8,329 nucleotides of DNA. Origin: QQUD01 sp039029915 (lineage in GTDB: Bacteria; Chloroflexota; Anaerolineae; Promineifilales; Promineifilaceae). The notes below the pieces were generated by a model, which saw only the letters and a list, made by a program, of their open reading frames with translations, was not told the origin of the DNA and did no database searches. This document shows, one piece after another, positions 1-5,381 of the stretch (within the stretch, counting starts at the first letter, position 1; each line of letters starts with the position of its first letter). The stretch spans positions 1 through 8,329 of the forward strand of contig JBCCFD010000368.1 of the NCBI GenBank assembly GCA_039029915.1, read 5' to 3'. The translations under genes were made by a program, and so were the position numbers.

Positions 1-1761
1 CACATGAAGTTGTTTTATCAAAGCGCGTGAATGAATATCCCATAACTGTATTTTCTCACTATCCCCACAGCTGGCAAGCATTTGTCCGTCGGGGCTGAAT
101 GCTACGCACCAAATTGGCTGCGTGCCAACTGAAAAAATTTCGACAATCTGCTTGGTTTTTGTATCAAATAATCTGGTAGATCCATCAAGCATACCCAATG
201 CCAATAGGCGTCCAAATGGTTGAACAGCGATAAACAAGATTGAAGATGAATTTGTAAATATCACAGTCTCATGATGCCGCCACTTGTCTGTATCCCAAAT
301 TACTAACTGGCCATCATCGCCACCAGTATATAAAAAATGCTCATCCTCAGAGAATGCGAGTGCATAAATATTTTCGGTATGTTTTTCTAACACTGCCAAC
401 TGGTTGCCTGTTCGTGTTTCCCAAACAATAATTGTATCTTTGTCATTACTACTGACAATAAATTGGCTGGTTGGGGAGAATTTGACCATGAATAAACGAC
501 CGTTTGCATCAGATAGAACATGCTCAATATCACCTGACCGACCGTTTCTAATTTGAACGGTACCATCACCACTACAGCTGGCTAAGAAACGGCCGTTTGG
601 ACTAATATCCACTGCGCTTATCCAAGAAGTGTGTCCTTCAAGAATCGTTTCAGGTTGCCCCGTTTTACGATTCCATAAAATCACCTTGCAGTCACTGCTG
701 CCACTGGCAAGGAGTGGCAGCGTTGGATGATAAACAACTGATTTTACCCAATCCGAATGCCCTTCAAAAATAGTTGGCTCATCCTCTCCATTTAAGAGCC
801 ATTCTCGAATCTTGCCATCACTACTGCCTGAAACCAATGTTCGACCATCTGAACTAAACTGAGCACTCCACATTGGGTTTTTATGTCCAATTAATCTTTG
901 GATGCATTGTGTTCCTTCCCAAATACGTACTTCATTATTCTGACTTCCCGTTATTAGCCGTTTCCCGTCGGGGGAAGCCGCTACAGATTCGACCAACGCA
1001 TCATGAGCACGAACTGTTTGCAGTGGCTTTTGATAGCGGACATCCCAAAGCCGTAAAGTACCATCCGCTCCAGTGGTGGCAAGTTGATTCTTTATATCGA
1101 TAAAGGTGATTGAACGAACCCAACCCACGTGTCCTTGTAAGGGCTGCAAGCTATCGCCATGTTCGACATCCCAAATTCTGACTGTGCCATCTTGGCTTGC
1201 TGATGCCAGCTTAGAGCCATCTTTATTGAAGGTAACGTCCGAAATCCATCCTGTGTGCCCTTCTAGTTGCTTGACGACTTTGCCTATTTCATAATCCCAG
1301 AGCCATATAGAGTTGTCAGCACCAGCTGAGGCTATCAACGTTTCGGTCGGATGTGTAGCAACTGTCCAGATAGATACATTTTTATGGGGAAGCGTTTTCA
1401 ATAGTTGGCCTGCTTTATCCCATATTTTTACCGTATGATCTTCACTACCACTTATGATGTATTGACCCTGTTTTGCATACTTGATACTTCGAATACGGCT
1501 ATTGTGACCTTCAACTGAAAGATGTTCTTGGCCAGTTTGAATGTCCCAAACTTTAATCTTCGGCGTTGACTGTCCGCTACTGGCTGTGACTAACCAAGGC
1601 TTCTTAGAATGCCAATCAAAAGAGCGCACCCAATTACTATCTACGTCAAGTATCTGTACTTTTTGGTCTGTCCTGGCATCCCAGATATGGATTTGGCCGT
1701 TTGCTGTGGCAATTGCGTAGAAACGACCGTTTGGACTAAATGATACCTCTAGAACATGACC
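1..1761 (-). repeat. 14 tandem WD40 blades within the STAND gene
   Basis: Translating the minus strand gives fourteen successive units with the GH...WD spacing. The closing motifs in order are IHIWD, IKVWD, VKIWD, IWLWD, VRIWD, LRLWD, VRIWE, IREWL, VILWN, VQIRN, IIVWE, LVIWD, TRLFD and IQLWD. Fourteen blades would form exactly two seven-bladed propellers. Blades 5, 6, 9 and 10 keep the clearest GH(T/V/S)xW signature, while blades 11 and 13 are the most degenerate. Further blades could lie beyond the left edge. Confidence 0.88.
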
Positions 1762-3363
1762 AAACATCTCCTGGAATAAACAATCTTGAAGGATAGCATT
1801 GCTTAAATTAACTTCTTGTAAGTCTACCCCTCTGAAATCGACATGTCGAAGTTGAAGGTCAGACAGATCAAGCTCAGCTAAGTTAGTATCCATCTCAATC
1901 AATAAATTCACAATGTTGCCTGCGAAATATCGGGGTGTCAATTTCACATCACCTTTTTGGGAACGGCTAAGGAGAGATAGTAAAGCTTTTTGGGCCTTTT
2001 GCTGAGATCCAAACTGCCGCTGAAGATGTTGGCTAATAGGCTCTAGCATATCGCGTTTTTGAGCGCGTTGTATATATTCTGGTGCTTTGGTATCTAGTAG
2101 GTTGAATTGATTGAGACACTCGTAGGCTCCTTCTTCAAGTTCTTTGAATATCATCTTCTGAAGGTGGGTAAGCATATAATCCATAATCATATTATGTAAT
2201 GCAAAGCCGTGTGGTTCAGATTGAATAAGGGAGCGGTTGGTTAATTTACGAATAAGGATACCAATATTCCCCACACCCAACTTAGGTTCGATGAGTTGAT
2301 TGAGCATGTTGGACGACAAGGGTTGCCGTTTGATGGCTAACCATAACAAAATCTCAATTTCATCTGGAGAATACCCTTTTAAATGCTTTGGCAAAATATC
2401 AAAAAGGAGTTCTTGGATGCCTGGCCATTCTTTTAAATATGTGCCTACATCTCCTTGATAGCTATCCCGAATTAAGTCACCTATGAACTCTAAAGCAAGT
2501 GGATTGCCAGAGAATCGCTCAATTAGAGTCGAGAGATCTTTGGAAACTTCGAGTCCCTTTTCATCTAGGAGTGTTTGGCAAGCCTCTTCATCTAATCCAT
2601 CAAGCGTTAGCAACTGCACCATGCCCCCTTTATGTGGGGAAAGAAATTCAGGCAAATGTCGGCTTGTCAACACAACTGTACTTTGATGTTCGCCAATTGC
2701 GAGAGCCCGAAGCATGGTGTGATACTCCTGAAATTCAGGAGAAAAACGCCCAGCCTCATGGATATCCATAACGGATTCAAAATTATCAAGTAATATGAAA
2801 CACATTTTTTCTCTTAAGATGGAAATAAGTTCCAGCATGGCTTGACCAAGATTATTGGGATTATCAACAGGCTCATCTGAGAGGGAACTTGTTAAATCAT
2901 TAACAAAATCAAGTGCATCGTAAGGATTCGTTAAATCACGGCAAATAATTTGAGCAAATGGGCCTTCGTTGCTTTTTGCAAACTGGGCAGCAAGACTGGT
3001 TTTACCAATCCCCCCCATTCCTAAAATGGCGATTAAATTGATTTGCGGGTCACTTACCCAATTTGAAAGTTTAGTAAGCTCAGCTTCGCGGCCGTAAAAA
3101 TGCAACACATTGCGGCAGGTCCCCCAATCTTTTTTAATATTATGTTTGTTCAAGAAACTGCTTTTTAGATGAAACGCATCAGCTTCGGTTAAATTGAGTT
3201 TTTCAATAAACTCCTCAATAAAAGGATACCGAACTGGATTTTGATTTGACTCAAAGCGTGAAATGGTTGATGGGGCATACCCCAATCGCTTGGCAACTTC
3301 TTTCTGGCTGAGATGATATTCTGAACGAATTCGTTTTAGAATATCTCCAATATAAATATCCAT
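1..3363 (-). CDS. XRE HTH / NB-ARC-type STAND NTPase / pentapeptide / WD40 protein (3' end off window)
   Basis: The reading frame is open from an ATG at 3361-3363 to the window edge, 1121 codons without a stop; the C-terminus is missing. The start is supported by GAGGGGG four bases upstream. Domains in order: an XRE-like helix-turn-helix at about residues 5-40 (LSQKEVAKRLGYAPSTISRF); a STAND NTPase with the FYGREAEL entry motif near 90, Walker A GMGGIGKTS at 115-123, Walker B ILLDNFE ending near 196, a TSR sensor-like motif at 233-235 and GNPLAL at 286-291; a winged-helix-like stretch at about 325-400; pentapeptide-like repeats at about 494-533; then 14 WD40 blades from about 535 to 1117. STAND proteins are nucleotide-switched scaffolds that oligomerise when the sensor part, here the propellers, meets a ligand. 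The HTH suggests a transcriptional output, but this is inference. No enzymatic effector domain is seen. The same architecture is widespread in filamentous cyanobacteria and Chloroflexota. Its GC content is lower than that of its neighbours. Confidence 0.93.
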   Translation of the reverse strand, partial: MDIYIGDILKRIRSEYHLSQKEVAKRLGYAPSTISRFESNQNPVRYPFIEEFIEKLNLTEADAFHLKSSFLNKHNIKKDWGTCRNVLHFYGREAELTKLSNWVSDPQINLIAILGMGGIGKTSLAAQFAKSNEGPFAQIICRDLTNPYDALDFVNDLTSSLSDEPVDNPNNLGQAMLELISILREKMCFILLDNFESVMDIHEAGRFSPEFQEYHTMLRALAIGEHQSTVVLTSRHLPEFLSPHKGGMVQLLTLDGLDEEACQTLLDEKGLEVSKDLSTLIERFSGNPLALEFIGDLIRDSYQGDVGTYLKEWPGIQELLFDILPKHLKGYSPDEIEILLWLAIKRQPLSSNMLNQLIEPKLGVGNIGILIRKLTNRSLIQSEPHGFALHNMIMDYMLTHLQKMIFKELEEGAYECLNQFNLLDTKAPEYIQRAQKRDMLEPISQHLQRQFGSQQKAQKALLSLLSRSQKGDVKLTPRYFAGNIVNLLIEMDTNLAELDLSDLQLRHVDFRGVDLQEVNLSNAILQDCLFQEMFGHVLEVSFSPNGRFYAIATANGQIHIWDARTDQKVQILDVDSNWVRSFDWHSKKPWLVTASSGQSTPKIKVWDIQTGQEHLSVEGHNSRIRSIKYAKQGQYIISGSEDHTVKIWDKAGQLLKTLPHKNVSIWTVATHPTETLIASAGADNSIWLWDYEIGKVVKQLEGHTGWISDVTFNKDGSKLASASQDGTVRIWDVEHGDSLQPLQGHVGWVRSITFIDIKNQLATTGADGTLRLWDVRYQKPLQTVRAHDALVESVAASPDGKRLITGSQNNEVRIWEGTQCIQRLIGHKNPMWSAQFSSDGRTLVSGSSDGKIREWLLNGEDEPTIFEGHSDWVKSVVYHPTLPLLASGSSDCKVILWNRKTGQPETILEGHTSWISAVDISPNGRFLASCSGDGTVQIRNGRSGDIEHVLSDANGRLFMVKFSPTSQFIVSSNDKDTIIVWETRTGNQLAVLEKHTENIYALAFSEDEHFLYTGGDDGQLVIWDTDKWRHHETVIFTNSSSILFIAVQPFGRLLALGMLDGSTRLFDTKTKQIVEIFSVGTQPIWCVAFSPDGQMLASCGDSEKIQLWDIHSRALIKQLHV
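589..596. repeat. ACGGCCGT octamer, copy 1
   Basis: Perfect 8-bp palindrome within the STAND gene (blade 10, codons for Asn-Gly-Arg). It is the only perfect copy in that 3.4-kb gene. See the finding on iterated octamers. Confidence 0.9.
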
Positions 3364-3367
3364 AAGA

Positions 3368-3374
3368 CCCCCTC
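3368..3374 (-). promoter_or_regulatory. ribosome binding site of the STAND gene
   Basis: The minus strand reads GAGGGGG, then TCTT, then ATG. It is purine-rich and close to the start, and it fixes the ATG at 3361-3363 as the start of the HTH domain. Confidence 0.6.
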
Positions 3375-3401
3375 GGTCGTTATTATGATTGATAAATGGA
3401 T

Positions 3402-3448
3402 AACACAGTTAGAAAAATTTTGCAAAAATATTTTTTTAGAGCTGTGTT
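3402..3448. promoter_or_regulatory. inverted repeat upstream of the STAND gene, possible operator
   Basis: AACACAG at 3402-3408 is matched by CTGTGTT at 3442-3448, with a 33-base, very AT-rich interior. It sits 39-85 bases upstream of the STAND start. XRE-domain proteins often bind such sites to control their own gene. That role is inference, and a 7-bp arm this far apart could be chance. Confidence 0.3.
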
Positions 3449-3485
3449 TTTCCCCAAAAACTTTGGCACTGTGAACCCGGACCCA

Positions 3486-3514
3486 TTGACTCAGGTACTA
3501 AAGGGTGTTATACT
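3486..3514 (+). promoter_or_regulatory. near-consensus sigma-70 promoter, plus strand
   Basis: TTGACT at 3486-3491 and TATACT at 3509-3514 are separated by exactly 17 bases. Each hexamer differs from consensus by one base. This is the best promoter in the window. The expected transcription start is near 3521, only about 13 bases before the terminator hairpin at 3534, so the default product would be a transcript of roughly 55-60 nt. Confidence 0.7.
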
Positions 3515-3520
3515 TTTGAT

Positions 3521-3578
3521 GGCTCCCCCCCCAGAGGTGGTTGAAATAACGCCCGTTATTTCGCCACCTCCTTTTTTT
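3521..3578 (+). ncRNA. predicted short terminated RNA or attenuated leader
   Basis: This is inferred from the promoter at 3486-3514 and the intrinsic terminator ending at 3578, with no gene between them. The body holds a C-run (3525-3532), the long hairpin and the U-tract. The 3' part contains CACCTCCTTT (3565-3574), the conserved anti-Shine-Dalgarno end of 16S rRNA, mostly paired in the hairpin with GAGGTGG. It could be a small RNA or an attenuated leader of the hydrolase gene 110 bases downstream. The 3' limit is firm if the terminator works; the 5' end is an estimate. Confidence 0.45.
3534..3578 (+). terminator. strong intrinsic terminator, plus strand
   Basis: The outer stem GAGGTGG (3534-3540) pairs with CCACCTC (3564-3570). 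After a small internal bulge (TT opposite G), the inner stem GAAATAACG (3543-3551) pairs with CGTTATTTC (3554-3562), closing on CC. C and seven T follow (3571-3578). The T-run lies only on the plus-strand side, so it stops rightward transcription. No plus-strand gene lies just upstream, so it must act on the short transcript from 3521 or shield the hydrolase gene. Confidence 0.85.
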
Positions 3579-3595
3579 GTCTAAATCCATTTCTT

Positions 3596-3624
3596 TTGCC
3601 ATTAAATTATCTATGTTTTATTGT
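3596..3624 (+). promoter_or_regulatory. possible promoter of the hydrolase gene
   Basis: TTGCCA (3596-3601), a 17-base spacer and TATTGT (3619-3624) lie directly after the terminator and give a leader of about 59 bases to the ATG at 3690. The -10 box is weak (4 of 6), and the region is so AT-rich that other pairings are possible, for example TTGCCT at 3649 with GATAAA at 3673. Confidence 0.35.
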
Positions 3625-3689
3625 TACATGCGCTTGTATTTAACTGATTTGCCTTTAAAACGTGCAAAAAATGATAAAATTGGAGCCTT

Positions 3690-4358
3690 ATGGAGATTAA
3701 ACCGACCTTAATTGATAGTGGCCCTCTTCTTGAAAAAGTGGGTCTTGTGCATCGTGTGCTTACGCCAGAGGGAGATGGGCCATTTCCAACGGTTGTTTTG
3801 ATACACGGCCGTTTAGGCAATGAAGACGTGATGTGGATATTTGCCCGTACCATTCCGAAAGAGTGGCAGATTATTTCTGTCAGAGCTATTTTTGCGGAAG
3901 AAGATGGCTACAGCTGGAATAAGCCTTTGGGGCGTTTCCCAATGATGCATGAAATGGACGAGGCGGTAACGGCCGTTTCTCACTTCATAAAAACCGCTCC
4001 CCAAGTTTATCCAATAGACACATCCAACTTGTTCTTCATGGGATTTAGCCAAGGGGCAGCCACCGCTTTTGCCACCGCCGTTCGACATCCTGGGATCGTA
4101 AAGGGGATTGCTGGGCTGGTGGGCTTTTTCCCTGAGGCTGACGATGCTTTGATTGCCACTGCGCCTCTCAAAAATCTGCCCATATTTATGGCCGTTGGTG
4201 AGAAAGACGACACGATTCCTCTAGACATCTCTCAACAAAGTGGTGAGCGATTGCGAGCCGCAGGTGCTTGGCTTGAGTATCGTGAGTATGCAACGGGACA
4301 CAAGCTTAATGGGAAAGGGATGCGGAAGCTGCAAAATTGGTGGGCAGAGGTAAGTTGA
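3690..4358 (+). CDS. alpha/beta-hydrolase, carboxylesterase/phospholipase family
   Basis: This 222-residue protein is a compact serine hydrolase of the COG0400 (phospholipase/carboxylesterase, acyl-protein thioesterase-like) type, and its length is normal for the family. Visible features are the oxyanion-hole region HGRLGNE at 39-45, the nucleophile elbow GFSQG at 118-122 with Ser120, the acid in GEKDDTIP (Asp173) and the catalytic His204 in TGHKL, so the triad is complete. There is no signal peptide or membrane segment, so it is probably cytoplasmic. It should hydrolyse short carboxylic or acyl esters; the natural substrate cannot be told from the sequence. GGAG at 3682-3685 lies four bases before the ATG. 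It is transcribed away from the STAND gene and converges on the Mrp gene. It contains two ACGGCCGT octamers. Confidence 0.88.
   Translation: MEIKPTLIDSGPLLEKVGLVHRVLTPEGDGPFPTVVLIHGRLGNEDVMWIFARTIPKEWQIISVRAIFAEEDGYSWNKPLGRFPMMHEMDEAVTAVSHFIKTAPQVYPIDTSNLFFMGFSQGAATAFATAVRHPGIVKGIAGLVGFFPEADDALIATAPLKNLPIFMAVGEKDDTIPLDISQQSGERLRAAGAWLEYREYATGHKLNGKGMRKLQNWWAEVS
3805..3812. repeat. ACGGCCGT octamer, copy 2
   Basis: Perfect copy in the hydrolase gene at the codons of HGR in the oxyanion-hole motif, so here the octamer coincides with a functionally constrained site. Confidence 0.9.
3969..3976. repeat. ACGGCCGT octamer, copy 3
   Basis: Perfect copy in the hydrolase gene, 157 bases after copy 2, encoding Thr-Ala-Val in a helix. 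Confidence 0.9.
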
Positions 4359-4414
4359 ATTTCTAGTTAACCCCGTCTGCAAGTTTCGATTAGCAGGTGT
4401 GATGATTGTTGTAA

Positions 4415-4434
4415 GGCCATAGCATGCTATGGCC
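4415..4434. repeat. 20-bp perfect palindrome in the convergent gap
   Basis: GGCCATAGCATGCTATGGCC is its own reverse complement over all 20 bases. It lies between the stop of the hydrolase (4358) and the stop of Mrp (4480). As RNA it could form an 8-bp stem with a four-base loop for either gene, but no T-run follows on either strand, so it is not a classic intrinsic terminator. A dispersed extragenic palindrome or a factor-assisted bidirectional terminator both fit. The rest of the 121-base gap shows only a short TCCC-AAT-GGGA dyad at 4437-4447. Confidence 0.7.
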
Positions 4435-4479
4435 CTCCCAATGGGAATTTCAAGAAAGCCTGCACATCAGGTTCGTTAT

Positions 4480-5289
4480 CTAAACCTTTAGCTGTTCCTC
4501 TAACACGGCCGTTATTTCTAAAAACGCTTTGGCGTGAATTGAATCAAGATTGCCAGACACCAGCGGATTATTGGGCGTAATGACAGTTGATAAAGAGGTC
4601 ATCATCGGCAGATGCCCTAATATTTCAGATGATTCCAAGGCGGGGGGACGCCATTTTTTAGGCCGTTGAAAAATTTCATGTTTCTCGTCGCAGTTAGGAC
4701 AGATAAAGTAGCTCATATTCTCCACCAGCCCAAAAATAGGAATCTCGTTCTCTTGGAATAATTGCAGCGATCTCGACGCATCGAGCAGGCTTAAATCTTG
4801 CGGTGTTGTCACAATAACAGCGCCATTTATTGGCGCAAACTTGAGCAAATCTGCCTGCGGCTGTCCGGCTGAGGGGGGCAAATCCAACAGTAAAATATCT
4901 AGCTCCTCCCAGATCACATCTTTAAGCGTTTGAACTGAAAATTGCCCGGCTACATTACTGCTTCGAGCGGGATTGATAATTTGGTCTTCTGCCACCAGTA
5001 ATCCAGTTGACATAAGCGTTAGGCCGAAGCGGCGAATTGGTTTGATATAAGGCAAACTTTCTTTACGACGGGCAATTGAAGCGTATCCATCCCCTTTCTC
5101 ACGACGGTGTATTCCTAAAATAATGGGCACATTGGGGCCGTAAATATCCGCATCAAAGATGCCCACTTTGTAGCCTTGTTGCTGAAAGGCCAAGGCTAAA
5201 TTGACGGTGACGGTTGTTTTACCAACGCCTCCCTTGCCACTGGCAATGGCGAGGACACGTTTTACTCCTTGCAGATTGATCTGATCCAT
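4480..5289 (-). CDS. mrp: Mrp/NBP35-family P-loop ATPase, Fe-S cluster carrier
   Basis: The protein has 269 residues from the preferred ATG. Proteins of this family (Mrp/ApbC/Nbp35) bind and transfer iron-sulfur clusters as dimers in the cytoplasm. Visible motifs are the deviant Walker A GKGGVGKTT at 18-26, the switch region FDADIYGPNVP at 45-55, the Walker B LLLDLPP at 133-139, VTTPQDLSLLDA near 160-171 and NMSYFICPNC at 191-200, with the cluster-bridging CxxC at 197-200. The N-terminal MIP18/DUF59 domain found in many bacterial Mrp proteins is absent. Two family signatures are altered: PPGTGD is PPSAGQ, and the usual RGPM stretch reads NPARSS near 106-111. The frame extends seven codons upstream to 5310, but that ATG lacks a ribosome site and abuts the predicted -10 box. 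The stop is TAG. Confidence 0.92.
   Translation of the reverse strand: MDQINLQGVKRVLAIASGKGGVGKTTVTVNLALAFQQQGYKVGIFDADIYGPNVPIILGIHRREKGDGYASIARRKESLPYIKPIRRFGLTLMSTGLLVAEDQIINPARSSNVAGQFSVQTLKDVIWEELDILLLDLPPSAGQPQADLLKFAPINGAVIVTTPQDLSLLDASRSLQLFQENEIPIFGLVENMSYFICPNCDEKHEIFQRPKKWRPPALESSEILGHLPMMTSLSTVITPNNPLVSGNLDSIHAKAFLEITAVLEEQLKV
4505..4512. repeat. ACGGCCGT octamer, copy 4
   Basis: Perfect copy near the 3' end of the Mrp gene, encoding part of Thr-Ala-Val. Confidence 0.9.
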
Positions 5290-5295
5290 TTTTGA

Positions 5296-5301
5296 CTCTC
5301 C
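5296..5301 (-). promoter_or_regulatory. ribosome binding site deciding the Mrp start
   Basis: GGAGAG on the minus strand lies six bases before the ATG at 5287-5289. The upstream in-frame ATG (5308-5310) is preceded only by a pyrimidine-rich stretch. This favours the shorter protein. Confidence 0.7.
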
Positions 5302-5311
5302 AATCTGCATA

Positions 5312-5340
5312 AGGATAGGGGATTAAGTAAACCGTAACAA
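5312..5340 (-). promoter_or_regulatory. probable promoter of the Mrp gene
   Basis: The minus strand carries TTGTTA (5340-5335), a 17-base spacer and TATCCT (5317-5312). Transcription would start near 5305, just ahead of the GGAGAG site. The gene thus seems able to be expressed independently of the TPR gene 92 bases upstream. Confidence 0.5.
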
Positions 5341-5381
5341 ATTTTTAAGCTGAAATGACGGTGCTGATTGCTTCCATTTCT

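Noticed and set aside
873..1294. Plus-strand ORFs at 873-1103 and 1106-1294 opposite the WD40 region
   Set aside because: They are antisense shadows of the minus-strand WD40 codons, with no ribosome sites and no recognisable protein features.
1..3363. Possible frameshift or pseudogene, because no complete ORF with start and stop exists here
   Set aside because: The frame was translated line by line from 3363 to position 1. It has no stop, and the domain order is continuous; the gene is simply cut by the window edge.
3440..3535. Riboswitch or tRNA-like element in the divergent region
   Set aside because: No cloverleaf, T-loop or known riboswitch core could be formed. Only the promoter and terminator signals stand out.
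3396..3584. 62-codon plus-strand ORF in the divergent intergenic region
   Set aside because: It begins upstream of the best promoter, runs through the terminator hairpin and T-run, has no ribosome site, and its translation is low-complexity (PPPEVV...PPPFF) with no family features.
3611..4228. Three minus-strand ORFs overlapping the hydrolase gene
   Set aside because: They lie opposite a gene with a complete catalytic triad and have no family features of their own.
5290..5310. Seven-codon N-terminal extension of Mrp from the upstream ATG
   Set aside because: No ribosome site precedes it, and the ATG lies directly after the predicted -10 box, so it would be at or before the transcript start.
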